From Sphingobacterium sp. SRCM116780 (GTDB lineage Bacteria; Bacteroidota; Bacteroidia; Sphingobacteriales; Sphingobacteriaceae): 64,000 nucleotides of DNA. This document shows, piece by piece, positions 36,190-45,076 of this stretch. Under the pieces are notes generated by a model. It did not search any database, was not told the origin of the DNA, and saw nothing but the letters and a program-made list of their open reading frames with translations. The stretch spans positions 2,046,001 to 2,110,000 of the forward strand of contig NZ_CP090446.1 of NCBI RefSeq assembly GCF_021442025.1. Reading direction: 5' to 3'. The position numbers and the translations under genes are program-made. Every line of letters begins with the position of its first letter. Within the stretch, counting starts at the first letter, position 1.

Positions 36190-38304
36190 GTGAGTAGATT
36201 AAAAATTAAATATAAACGCGAAACCGACAGCAGTTTGAACCTCATTAGCAAAATAGGTTTAATACTAGCGACCATTATTCTTATTTGTATTTTCCTACCA
36301 AAACAAGCTCGTTTTCGTTACGAATTTCAAAAAGGTAAAGTTTGGAATCATGAGAACTTAATTTCCCCTTATAATTTTGCGATTCTTAAAACACAAGAAG
36401 AGTTAAATGAGGACAAGAAAAATATTCTTAAAACTATACAACCTATTTATGATGTTAATCAAACCATAAGCAGAGAGCAGGTTGATCAATTTGGAACGGA
36501 TTTAGCTGAAAAATGGCAAACCAATAAATTAGACACAACACCTCAGAAAATTCAAGATTACCGTGCTGTCGGAAATGATATTTTAACCCATTTGTATAGC
36601 CGTGGAATTTTATCGCTTAATAATAGATTTCAAAATCGTAACGACGATAAAAGTCTTGCTGCAAAACAGTATAATTTCACGCTCATACAAGATAAAGTAG
36701 CCACACAAAAAAACACAGCTGATTGTTATACCATAGAGTCATCGTACGAGTATGCAAATTCTGTACTTACCAATTCCAATAAAATTGTATACAAAAAGTG
36801 GTTACTGGAAACGTTAAAAAATTACATCACCCTCAATTATGTCTACAATGACCAACAGACAGAACGTTTAGAACAAAATGCACTGGCCAATATTTCTTCC
36901 ACTAGAGGGGTTGTACAAAAGGGAGAACTCATTGCTGAAAAAGACAAAATAATCAGCAATGAAACTTATCAAAAATTAGAATCCTTACGGAAAATATATG
37001 AAGATGAAGGTAAAATATCTGGAAACCAAACTTATGTTACCCTTGGACAATTTTTAATCATCTCTCTTGCTCTGTTCATTTTAATGATATTCCTATATCT
37101 TTTCAGAAAAGACATCTATTATAATAACCGACTATTAACCATCATTATGATTGTGATCATAGGGATGCTTGCCGTATTGTCATGGGCCATTAAAATAAAA
37201 ATTCCAAATCTATATTATATTCCCTTTTGTTCCGTTCCTATTATCATTCGTATTCTATTTGACTCTAGAGTTGCGCTCAATATACACCTCCTCATGGTGC
37301 TATTGGCGGCCCTATTTGTTCCAAATTCATATGAATTTGTATTCTTACAATTCATGGCAGGAATAGTAGCCATTTACAGCATTAAGTCATTAGTTAAAAG
37401 GGAACAATTCTTCATTTCATCTGCCATCATATTAGCCACTTATCTCACTGCATACTTTGGACTCTTGTTGACTCGAAATGGCTCCTTAAGCACCATTAAT
37501 TTAATGGACATTGTGCCATTTATTGTGAGTGTGATGATCACCTTAATGGCTTATCCATTGGTATATGCTTTTGAAAAATTATTTGGAATTGTATCTGATT
37601 TGACATTAATGGAGCTAACAAATAGTAATTCAAAATTACTTCGAGAACTTTCATTTAAAGCTCCAGGTACTTTCCAGCATTCACTTCAAGTTGCAAATTT
37701 AGCTGAAGCTGCAATTTATCGAATTGGTGGCAATCCATTATTAGTTAGAGCAGGAGCACTTTATCATGATATTGGTAAAATGACAAGTCCACAATTCTTC
37801 ATTGAGAATCAAAAAACGGAAAAGAATCCACACGATGAACTATCACCAGAACAAAGTGCACAGATTATTATTTCCCATGTGATCAAAGGTGTGGAGATCG
37901 CTAAGAAAAATCAACTACCAGATGTGATTATAGATTTTATCAAAACGCATCATGGCACGACACAAGTTGATTATTTTTATAATCTATTTATTAAAAACAA
38001 CCCTGACAAGCTGGTTGATGAAAGCTTATATCAGTATCCAGGTCCTATCCCATTCTCCAAAGAAACGGCTGTTTTGATGATGGCAGACTCGGTTGAAGCG
38101 GCTTCTAGAGCATTAAAAGAACACACTGAAGAGTCTATCAACAAATTAGTAGATAAAATCATTGAGCACAAATTGAAGCTCAATCAATTTGCAAACAGTA
38201 ATATTACATTAAAAGAAATTACAGAATCAGCACATATATTTAAAGCCATGTTAAAGAGTATTTATCATGTGCGCGTGGATTACGATTTAAGTAAGAAAAA
38301 ATAA
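36190..38304 (+). CDS. 7TM-HD family phosphohydrolase (PgpH-like)
   Basis: 704 residues. Domain order: an N-terminal membrane helix ('IGLILATIILICIFLP'), a large extracytoplasmic 7TMR-HDED region (about 45-270), seven membrane helices (about 280-470), then a cytoplasmic HD domain with 'GTFQHSLQVANLAEAA', 'ALYHDIGKMTSPQFF' and 'IKTHHGTTQVDYF'. PgpH-type members hydrolyse the signal c-di-AMP; I infer the same here from architecture. The start is a GTG at 36190, needed to include the first membrane helix; no ATG is available upstream of it. No clear terminator separates it from the tRNA gene. Confidence 0.9.
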   Translation: MSRLKIKYKRETDSSLNLISKIGLILATIILICIFLPKQARFRYEFQKGKVWNHENLISPYNFAILKTQEELNEDKKNILKTIQPIYDVNQTISREQVDQFGTDLAEKWQTNKLDTTPQKIQDYRAVGNDILTHLYSRGILSLNNRFQNRNDDKSLAAKQYNFTLIQDKVATQKNTADCYTIESSYEYANSVLTNSNKIVYKKWLLETLKNYITLNYVYNDQQTERLEQNALANISSTRGVVQKGELIAEKDKIISNETYQKLESLRKIYEDEGKISGNQTYVTLGQFLIISLALFILMIFLYLFRKDIYYNNRLLTIIMIVIIGMLAVLSWAIKIKIPNLYYIPFCSVPIIIRILFDSRVALNIHLLMVLLAALFVPNSYEFVFLQFMAGIVAIYSIKSLVKREQFFISSAIILATYLTAYFGLLLTRNGSLSTINLMDIVPFIVSVMITLMAYPLVYAFEKLFGIVSDLTLMELTNSNSKLLRELSFKAPGTFQHSLQVANLAEAAIYRIGGNPLLVRAGALYHDIGKMTSPQFFIENQKTEKNPHDELSPEQSAQIIISHVIKGVEIAKKNQLPDVIIDFIKTHHGTTQVDYFYNLFIKNNPDKLVDESLYQYPGPIPFSKETAVLMMADSVEAASRALKEHTEESINKLVDKIIEHKLKLNQFANSNITLKEITESAHIFKAMLKSIYHVRVDYDLSKKK

Positions 38305-38435
38305 TTGAATTTTATTACAGCAGCAATAAATTGACAGACAATAGCTTACTAAGAGCTTATCTTATTTTTATGTTTTTTTATAAAATACGCTTTGCAAAAT
38401 AAAATAATTGCTTTATGTTTGCATTGTCAAAACAC

Positions 38436-38525
38436 GGAAGGGTGCCTGAGTGGCCGAAAGGAACAGTTTGCTAAACTGTCGTACTGGAAACGGTACCGCG
38501 GGTTCGAATCCCGCCTCTTCCGCCA
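38436..38525 (+). tRNA. tRNA-Ser, anticodon GCT
   Basis: 90 bases including an encoded CCA. Acceptor stem GGAAGGG pairs with CTCTTCC (one G-T pair), discriminator G. Anticodon stem ACAGT/ACTGT encloses the loop TTGCTAA, giving GCT, which reads AGC/AGT. A long variable arm (class II, as serine tRNAs have) precedes the T arm GCGGG-TTCGAAT-CCCGC. Read on the complementary strand, the gene yields a well-known type of false protein. Confidence 0.97.
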
Positions 38526-38656
38526 AGACAAAATAAAGCCCGACGATAGTCGGGTTTTGTTGTTTATATACGTTTGTAAACGCAAGTTTTAACAAAAAGT
38601 ATATGACAACAAAAATAATGAACGAAGTGAATGGCTTTATTTTGTATTGAAGCCTC
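38511..38656 (+). repeat. direct repeat, copy A: tRNA 3' end plus terminator block
   Basis: 146 bases that start within the tRNA T arm (CCGCCTCTTCCGCCA) and run to 'GAAGCCTC'. Nearly identical to copy B at 38681-38828, with scattered substitutions and small indels. Contains the tRNA terminator. Its outer inverted arms (38525-38540 and 38633-38648) have one mismatch. Confidence 0.9.
38535..38557 (+). terminator. rho-independent terminator of tRNA-Ser
   Basis: AAGCCCGAC-GATA-GTCGGGTTT stem-loop followed by T-rich sequence, ten bases after the CCA. The same hairpin recurs in copy B at about 38705-38727. Confidence 0.85.
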
Positions 38657-38680
38657 CCCCTTCAGGGATCATGGAGTAAT

Positions 38681-38828
38681 CCGCCTCTTCCGCCAAGACA
38701 AAATAAAGCCCGACAATAGTCGGGTTTTATTGTTTATATACGTTTGTAAACGCAAGTTTTAACAAAAAGTATATAAACAACAAAAAATAATGAACGAAGT
38801 GAATGGCTTTATTTTGTCTTGAAGCCTC
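38681..38828 (+). repeat. direct repeat, copy B: detached tRNA 3' end with nested palindromes
   Basis: 148 bases matching copy A, beginning with the last 15 bases of the tRNA gene but lacking the rest of a tRNA. It holds nested inverted repeats: AAGACAAAATAAAGCC (38695-38710) with its exact complement at 38805-38820; the terminator hairpin; TTGTTTATATAC (38730-38741) with its exact complement at 38769-38780; and GTTTGTAAAC at the centre. Copy B has perfect arms while copy A has decayed ones. Twenty-four unrelated bases separate the copies. Confidence 0.9.
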
Positions 38829-39679
38829 GGATCAAGTGGAATTGTTGGCGGGAATACTTTTAAGCATACAGTTTCATTCTAATTTCAGATACCTCGAAAA
38901 AACTTACAAGGTGTTGGTCAAGTAGCTTTATAAATCATATAATCTTTAATGCTTTTTCTCATTTTTGATAGAAAATATAGCTATCTGAGAGAAGAGCATC
39001 CAATAAATCTTCTGTCTTCTTCAATCATTCATGGATTTTATCTGAGTTTAAAATCCATGATTGTACTAACCAAGCTGATTATTACTTGTAAAACCATACT
39101 CCTGAGCCGAGGATGAAGTGTGGATAAAGCAGGGATAAAGCATATGCTAGGCGTTGTAAAAGCGTTTCTTCGAGAAGAACCATCATAGCAGATGATTTGC
39201 ACAGATAAATTGCAGGTTAAGCATGTTAAGTTGATACGTGTATACCTTTATAGCGATCTGTAGTACGACTATAGGATGAGTTTAGAACAACTGTCGATCG
39301 ACTGTTTTTTGAGTAGGTTTCAGTTATTGTTCAAGTTGGTTCTGAAAGGGGTTCAAAACTGACTTGACTACACTTTGGTTGGGGAAAGAGTTTTACTTGC
39401 CTTGTTCTTGAAGATATATGGAATGGAGACCTTACACCTATCACAGGTCGGCTAAGACACAACTGTATATGCATCGTAGTATGTACGAATAAGTACCGAA
39501 CATTGTTGGCACTTCTATGGACTTTAAAGGACTTACATGGACTTTCAAGGACTTTTGATTGAGACAAAACAAAAAGCCTTACTTAGATTGTTTTTTTTCG
39601 TTTTATAAAAATGAAATTTCTTGTGCGTCAATATTGGTAATAGTTAACGTTCTTTTATTTCATTAGCTATCCTCAAAAA
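38829..39679. other. 851-base region without a convincing gene
   Basis: Follows the tRNA-linked repeat. Base composition is less AT-rich than in ordinary spacers here, but no frame gives a recognisable protein; a 78-codon frame on the minus strand (39331-39567) has no family-like features. It contains a doubled GGATAAAGCA near 39122-39142 and a phased GGACTT array at 39518-39557. It may be decayed coding DNA or a remnant of a mobile segment. Confidence 0.5.
39518..39557. repeat. four GGACTT units at exact 10-base spacing
   Basis: GGACTT begins at 39519, 39529, 39539 and 39549, within the loose 10-base consensus WGGACTTWMA. One helical turn per unit places every copy on the same DNA face. Also readable as a 20-base tandem duplication (39516-39535 and 39536-39555). 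Confidence 0.85.
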
Positions 39680-40132
39680 TTATTGTTGATCAGACTTTAA
39701 GATTTTCCAATTTTCGGCAGTCATTTGAAATTTCACTTCACCTTTTCCATGAGTACCGATTTCTGTCCAACCTAATTTACGGTAAAATGTCTCTGCTCTT
39801 GTATTCGGAGCAGTACCTAACCAAACATGTTCAACAGTTTTACTGAAATACCAATTAAGCATTACATCATGCAGCTGTTTACCGATACCTTGTCTGTCAA
39901 AATCGGGATGAACAAATAATGCCCAGACATTATTTTCCTGTAGGCCAATGATCGAAAATCCAACAATCTGATCTTCTATTTGGTAAACCCAGCCTTTTCC
40001 TCTTTTTGTAATAAATTCCTCACAGTCTTGATCCGACACAAGATTCGGATCCGATAACATATTTTCCTTTACAGAATTCCTTACTCTTTGAATCTGCTTT
40101 ATATCTCCTACAATTGCTTCTCTCAAGTTCAT
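39680..40132 (-). CDS. GNAT-family N-acetyltransferase
   Basis: 150 residues, standard single-domain GNAT. The acetyl-CoA pyrophosphate loop is visible in 'ALFVHPDFDRQGIGKQLHDV' (Q/RxxGxG/A), preceded by the strand 'QIVGFSIIGLQENNVW' and followed by 'AETFYRKLGWTEIG', typical of the last helix-strand unit. The substrate is not predictable. It is a single gene between two gene-poor stretches. Confidence 0.88.
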   Translation of the reverse strand: MNLREAIVGDIKQIQRVRNSVKENMLSDPNLVSDQDCEEFITKRGKGWVYQIEDQIVGFSIIGLQENNVWALFVHPDFDRQGIGKQLHDVMLNWYFSKTVEHVWLGTAPNTRAETFYRKLGWTEIGTHGKGEVKFQMTAENWKILKSDQQ

Positions 40133-40774
40133 ATTATGGTTTTTTATTAAACGATCTAAGCAGTTTTAAATTTAATATATCTATTTTCATTGAAGAACTA
40201 TACTAAACTACAAAAATTCGTCAACAAGGATTCCTGAAGAGGTTTGGTCTTAATAAAGTCTAATAGAAAAGAGTAGCATTGTAATTGTATATTTCATATT
40301 ATTTGTTTTTAGGTAGCAATATTTGAAATACGATTAACACTATGCGATCCAATAAACAAGTAGCATTACGTACATATCCAAGATTTATCAGCGGACAAAC
40401 AAAATTGTAGGTTAATAACTTAATATAAAGCCAATACTAATATTCAAATTAATCTACATAAATATTTACGATTAAAATGAAGATAAATAAATGTATATCC
40501 TCTTATTCTATAACTTATGTAATAATGTATGAGGGGTCAGAAAATTTATTCCCGTATTTTATTGTAGATTATAAAGATAAATAGCGCAAACTATAACCTA
40601 CCTATAAATAATGCATTTGCAAGCAAGTTATGGTTTACTGCTATGAAGACTTGAATTTTATTAACCATTATATTTTCCCTTTATTTTATGTCTTTCTATC
40701 CATTCAGGCATGTTTTTCATTTTCAATAGATTAGGTTATAATGGCTAAAATTTTCATAACCTCACTAATCAATA
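40133..40774. other. 642-base gene-poor spacer
   Basis: No recognisable gene. The only notable short frame is minus strand 40661-40720 (19 residues, 'MKNMPEWIERHKIKGKYNG'), too short to call. AT-rich, with no clear hairpin. Together with the region before the GNAT gene it makes about 1.5 kb of low-density sequence around 38.8-40.8 kb. Confidence 0.5.
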
Positions 40775-43162
40775 TTACTCAGCACGTAATCTATTAATTG
40801 GATTTGCTTTGCTGGTGTTGAATACCTTCGTACCAATAATTACACCGCAACTAAGCAATACAATCAGGAATGTTCCAATATATGGCACTAGTCCGGCAGC
40901 AGGATGATAATGATAAATAACTTGAAAAATAAACTTGCTAGTAAACAAATAACCTAAAGTTGAACCAATCACAAAGGCAATGAGAAGAATTCGTATAAAC
41001 TCTCGGCAAACAAGAATAATGATTTGAAATATTGATGCACCGAGTACTTTACGAATACCTATTTCTTTACTTCGTTTATCAACGTTTAAAGAAATCTGTG
41101 CAAACAACCCTGATGCTGATAGCAGTAAGGTTACAATCGCTAGAAAAAATGCTATTGACTTAAATGCTTGCGTCATACGGACTTCTTTTTCAATTAAATC
41201 CGACTGTAGATAACTCCGATATGGGACATTGGGTACGAGTTGATGCCAAGAGGACTGTAAGTCTTTGGTAACTTGCATCAAGTTATTTTTATCTGTGCGA
41301 ATAACCATAAACTTATAATCTTCTGGTTTAGCCATGCGTAGCACACAAGGAGGTACAAGACCGTGCAAACCATATTCTTTGTAATCACTTACAACCCCAA
41401 CAATCGTATAGTGTACGCTATCTAAGGTTACTTGCTTGCCTAGCGGTTGTTTTAGCTGCAATCTTTGCAGAAAAGTCTCATTGACTATGATAGATGCATC
41501 CACATCTGCACCAGTATTGTAAAAATGACGTCCCTGCACTAAACGAATACCCATAGTATTAAGATAAGCTTCACCTCCAACCTGGGCGACTTGTGCTTGT
41601 ATTTCGTTATTCTCATTTTTGATGGTTTGGGTATAAGTGCCATCACCTATTTGCTGAACACTTCCCGCTACACCTTTAATTTCTGGATTTTGCTGAACGG
41701 CCTTGCTGAAAACAAGATATTGCTGTGGGGTACTAATTTCTACCACCGCCACCTCATTTATGCTATAACCAAAATCAGCTTTCTCTTGAAACGAAACATT
41801 CTGAGTCATCACAATACCTACCACCAATGCAAAACACGACAAACTGAACTGTGAAATCAATAAGAAACGTGTAAACCGACTGGAAGCACCAAGAGCAGTT
41901 TTTCCTTTAAGGATCTGCACTGGTTGAAAGGAACTCACATACACAGCTGGATATAACCCAGAAAGGATGGCACTGATAGCGGGTATGCATAGCAGGAATA
42001 GCCAAAAACCATAATCCCTACCATAGTTAGGTGAAAGATCAAAGCCAGTAAGCTGATTAACAGTTGGTAATAATAAGTGGACAAACAACAGTGCTAATAT
42101 GGCTGCTAACAGACAAAGTACGATGTTCTCGGTCAAGAACTGCCAGATTAACTGACGTTTCAAACCTCCAATCACTTTTCTAATACCTATTTCCTTTAAC
42201 CGACTACTAGCAAATGCAATGGAAATATTGGTAAAATTAAAACAGGTAATCAGCAAAATAAACAGCGACATGATAGCTGGAACGATAACGAGTACACCAC
42301 GAGGATTGGTTGTTAGTTGACTTCCATATACATATCCAGACATATCAATATCCGAACTGGTCGCCAGTTCAGAAAAAGGTTGCAAAGTAAAGCCTTCTAT
42401 TAGCCAATCTTTACGATGATGATTGTGAAGTGCTACATAGGGATTCAGATTAACCGTTACGGAACGGATCGCATTAGCATTTTCTAATTCAACAAATGTT
42501 GTAATGAGGCCCTGATTTGCCCAGTCATCAGATGTCGATCGTCCATGAATAAATTCATTTTCAAAAGATGTAATGATATCGAACTGAATACTTGAATTAG
42601 CTGGGATTTGCTGCGTTACAGCAGCGATTGTATAGATCATTGGATTACCTTCTGGTCCGATAAGCGTCAGAGATCTACCTACAGGCATTTGTTTCGGAAA
42701 GTATTTATTTGCAAGAGCTTCGCTAATGATTAACTGGTTAGATTGGTCAAAGCTAGACAGGTTACCATATTTTAGAGGAAAGTTAAAAAAATCAAATAGG
42801 GTTTTGTCAGCATAATGAACATGCTCATCGAAAGTATGCTCTCCGATTTTTACAATAACAGAAGTATTACCAAGCCGAGCAATCCGATCATTCCCAGTTT
42901 TTTCTTTCAACACTGTCTCTGCCAATGATAAAGGTACAACACCCCAGGACTGTTTACTGCCTTCTACCACGCGAGTGGTGTTTAATCGGTAAATCTGTTT
43001 GGAACTCGCATGATTCTGGTCGAAATTCTCCCTGTAATTGTAGTTGAGATAAGACAGAATACAACATGCAATGGCAAAACCCAAGCCTACAATGTTGAGA
43101 ATTACATAAGTCTTGTTGTGCCAAAGAATACGGAAAGCGATCTTCAAGTAGTTCGAGAACAT
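40775..43162 (-). CDS. FtsX/MacB-type ABC transporter permease
   Basis: 795 residues. Layout is the duplicated FtsX form common in Bacteroidota: an N-terminal helix ('FRILWHNKTYVILNIVGLGF'), a periplasmic MacB-like domain (about 50-290), three or four helices including 'NFTNISIAFASSRLKEIGIRK', a second helix and periplasmic domain, and a final helix set with 'LNVDKRSKEIGIRKVLGASI'. The paired 'KEIGIRKV' motifs are the coupling segments to an ATPase not encoded here. Members export peptides or lipids or aid envelope processes. I chose the ATG at 43162 ('MFSNYLKIAFRIL'), the family's usual N-terminus; the frame extends upstream to a GTG at 43216. Confidence 0.92.
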   Translation of the reverse strand: MFSNYLKIAFRILWHNKTYVILNIVGLGFAIACCILSYLNYNYRENFDQNHASSKQIYRLNTTRVVEGSKQSWGVVPLSLAETVLKEKTGNDRIARLGNTSVIVKIGEHTFDEHVHYADKTLFDFFNFPLKYGNLSSFDQSNQLIISEALANKYFPKQMPVGRSLTLIGPEGNPMIYTIAAVTQQIPANSSIQFDIITSFENEFIHGRSTSDDWANQGLITTFVELENANAIRSVTVNLNPYVALHNHHRKDWLIEGFTLQPFSELATSSDIDMSGYVYGSQLTTNPRGVLVIVPAIMSLFILLITCFNFTNISIAFASSRLKEIGIRKVIGGLKRQLIWQFLTENIVLCLLAAILALLFVHLLLPTVNQLTGFDLSPNYGRDYGFWLFLLCIPAISAILSGLYPAVYVSSFQPVQILKGKTALGASSRFTRFLLISQFSLSCFALVVGIVMTQNVSFQEKADFGYSINEVAVVEISTPQQYLVFSKAVQQNPEIKGVAGSVQQIGDGTYTQTIKNENNEIQAQVAQVGGEAYLNTMGIRLVQGRHFYNTGADVDASIIVNETFLQRLQLKQPLGKQVTLDSVHYTIVGVVSDYKEYGLHGLVPPCVLRMAKPEDYKFMVIRTDKNNLMQVTKDLQSSWHQLVPNVPYRSYLQSDLIEKEVRMTQAFKSIAFFLAIVTLLLSASGLFAQISLNVDKRSKEIGIRKVLGASIFQIIILVCREFIRILLIAFVIGSTLGYLFTSKFIFQVIYHYHPAAGLVPYIGTFLIVLLSCGVIIGTKVFNTSKANPINRLRAE

Positions 43163-43180
43163 AAGATTAATTTTAATGAT

Positions 43181-43190
43181 GCGTGCCAAA
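43181..43190 (-). promoter_or_regulatory. possible sigma-54 -24 element
   Basis: Minus-strand TTTGGCACGC contains a full TGGCACG -24 box. The -12 position reads ATTA rather than TTGC, so the promoter is imperfect. Transcription would start almost at the ATG (43162). The call rests mainly on the upstream paired palindromes. Confidence 0.35.
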
Positions 43191-43216
43191 TACCATACCA
43201 TTTGTCTCAATATCAC

Positions 43217-43642
43217 TTTATATGCTTTATTAGCCTTATTTACGGCTTTGTGACGATTTTCTTTTCAAATACGATGTACGGATACGAACACTTTACAAAT
43301 TCGATGTTCAGATACGGACAATTATATTCAATTTTAATCGGTCACATTAGATCTTATATTTTGAAGTACCAATACTGTTTGTTTTAATAACATCGCAAGT
43401 TTGTTCTTCTGTAAGTTTACTCTCCTCAATGCAATTGAAAGTATAGGTTAAACCAATTTTAAAAAACTGATCATGAGTTGACTTCTCGTTCCTTTTGTGT
43501 ATCAAGTTTCTTTAGAAAGCTTTTCGACACTTCAAACTTTCCTTTTTACCAGAAATGTGCAGAGAGAATAGGAAACAAAATTTATACTATTAATTTTGTT
43601 TGAATTAAACGAAAAAATCACCAAGTTCGATTATATTTACAA
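43217..43642. other. 426-base divergent spacer between the FtsX permease and the transglutaminase-like gene
   Basis: Contains the paired palindromes listed separately (43266-43325). The remaining half toward 43642 shows no gene and no clear hairpin. Confidence 0.5.
43266..43325 (-). promoter_or_regulatory. two 16-base palindromes in a 30-base direct repeat, likely activator sites
   Basis: A 30-base unit occurs twice in tandem. Each copy holds an imperfect palindrome: TGTACGGATACGAACA (43275-43290) and TGTTCAGATACGGACA (43305-43320), fitting TGTNCG-GATA-CGNACA with one deviation. They lie about 85-135 bases upstream of the -24-like box of the FtsX gene, the usual place for binding sites of NtrC-type activators. 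Spacing of 30 bases is close to three helical turns. Confidence 0.6.
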
Positions 43643-44203
43643 ATGAAAGTGATAAAAGGAATAATAATAAGCATCCTGGTGCTCGTTCTAATTGGCCTTC
43701 TATTTCGTGGATGGATTTATAGGCATTTGATTACCTATAAATCAATTGGCAAACGTCAAAACTATACCTCAACAAACAGCGAACTTACAACGTACATCGA
43801 TAGTTGCAGTATAGATAAAAAAGAATTAAACATTCAAGAGGTTATCGAATTGTCATTATCGATTACTGCTAAACGACTAAATTTTAGTTTCTCCAAAAAC
43901 GAAAATAACCCAAATAAACTTTTATATACTAAAAATGCTCATTGCGTGGGATATGCGGCATTCTTTACGACCACCTGTAATTACCTTTTAAAAAAATATA
44001 ACTTGATTAACAATTGGGAAGCAAAACAGCAAATTGGTCAATTATCCTTTTTGAGCAATAATATTCATCATTATTTTGACTCTCCTTTTTTCGCAGATCA
44101 TGATTATGTACTCATCAAAAATAAAAATAATGAAATCTCCTATGCTGTTGATCCAACGCTGAATGACTATCTTCATATTGATTATGTTATATCGGCAAAC
44201 TAA
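43643..44203 (+). CDS. membrane-anchored protein with transglutaminase/cysteine-protease-like Cys-His-Asp
   Basis: 186 residues. A single N-terminal helix ('IIISILVLVLIGLLF') anchors it, with the rest outside the membrane. A probable catalytic triad is visible in the order and sequence context of the transglutaminase-like fold: Cys101 in 'NAHCVGYAAFFTTTC', His153 in 'FFADHDYVLIKN', Asp170 in 'ISYAVDPTLND'. The spacing of 52 and 17 residues fits that fold. Function is unknown; the fold includes proteases, peptide N-glycanases and cross-linking enzymes. I do not know a named family. The next gene starts 51 bases downstream on the same strand. Confidence 0.65.
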   Translation: MKVIKGIIISILVLVLIGLLFRGWIYRHLITYKSIGKRQNYTSTNSELTTYIDSCSIDKKELNIQEVIELSLSITAKRLNFSFSKNENNPNKLLYTKNAHCVGYAAFFTTTCNYLLKKYNLINNWEAKQQIGQLSFLSNNIHHYFDSPFFADHDYVLIKNKNNEISYAVDPTLNDYLHIDYVISAN

Positions 44204-44254
44204 CTATTAAACATGGGCGTATATTATTCTGTCATTACAAATGCTAAATAAAGT

Positions 44255-44971
44255 ATGAGATTACTCTTCATTTTATTCATTACAATACTATATATGCCTT
44301 TCAGTAAGGCACAAGAATTATATGTCATCCATGATCATGATGGTTACAGCAATATTCGAGACCAAAATGGAAAGATTATTGACCGCCTTTTAAACAATCA
44401 GGTATTTACCATATCAGCGACATTAGCAATAAAAAACAATATGGTACCCATTGAATATCCAGCATACGGTACAAAAACAAAAAATAGTAAGATCTATCAA
44501 TATGAAAATGAGATAAAAAAAGGTTGGATACATCAATCCCGTATCAAAAACTTAATAAATACTGTCCCTTTAGTAGAAGATCCTATCGAAATGATCTTTA
44601 AAGATCATCATTTTTGTCTTGAGTTATTAATCGGACATAACTTCTTCCCCACTGAAAATGCCATATTTAAAGGAGATCAATTCATCAGCATGTACGGAAA
44701 ACTACCATTGGGAGTAGCAGGAAATATTCCAAAAGAAGGTTTATCTACTATTGAAGATGCTGCAGTTATTTGGAATGGTAAAGAGGAAAAAATTCAGACC
44801 ATTTATTATCATAATTTTTTTCAACCAAATACGAGAGACTGGAAAGTCTATAAAAATGACACTTACTACTATCTAAAGGCTGATGGAGGGGACGGATCAC
44901 AATATTATTCTTCGATATGGGTTTTTAAAGAAAATAAACTGCAGTACATCTATATCGCTGGAACACCATAA
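44255..44971 (+). CDS. secreted protein with bacterial SH3-like N-terminal domain
   Basis: 238 residues. A signal peptide ends 'FSKAQ', then 'ELYVIHDHDGYSNIRDQNGK' followed by 'IIDRLLNNQVF' reads like an SH3b domain (GYxNIR...I...L). SH3b domains bind cell-wall or other ligands. The C-terminal half is unrecognised, with 'TIEDAAVIWNGKEEKIQ' and 'YLKADGGDGSQYYSSIW' suggesting a beta-rich fold. It may work with the preceding Cys-His-Asp protein (neighbour inference only). Confidence 0.65.
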   Translation: MRLLFILFITILYMPFSKAQELYVIHDHDGYSNIRDQNGKIIDRLLNNQVFTISATLAIKNNMVPIEYPAYGTKTKNSKIYQYENEIKKGWIHQSRIKNLINTVPLVEDPIEMIFKDHHFCLELLIGHNFFPTENAIFKGDQFISMYGKLPLGVAGNIPKEGLSTIEDAAVIWNGKEEKIQTIYYHNFFQPNTRDWKVYKNDTYYYLKADGGDGSQYYSSIWVFKENKLQYIYIAGTP

Positions 44972-45061
44972 GAACAACCCCTATTGTATAAAGAAGATTT
45001 GAAAAAATAATCCTCTTTTTATTTCCAAGTAAACAAACACTCTTCCTAGTGACAAAATGAT

Positions 45062-45069
45062 TATTTTTG
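45062..45069 (+). promoter_or_regulatory. -7 box TATTTTTG before the flavoprotein gene
   Basis: Matches TAnnTTTG; only seven bases before the ATG at 45077, so the transcript would be nearly leaderless. No -33 TTTG at 19 bases. Confidence 0.3.
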
Positions 45070-45076
45070 TTGCCAT

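Noticed and set aside
38413..38595. 60-codon frame on the minus strand containing 'AEEAGFEPAVP'
   Set aside because: This is the antisense reading of tRNA-Ser, a known recurrent false annotation.
39516..39555. Phased GGACTT array as a CRISPR-like or origin iteron array
   Set aside because: Units are only 10 bases with no spacers, and there is no replication initiator gene or AT-rich unwinding element beside it.
39331..39567. 78-codon minus-strand frame in the gene-poor region after tRNA-Ser
   Set aside because: No recognisable motif, no promoter, and it runs through the phased GGACTT array; probably an accident of less AT-rich sequence.
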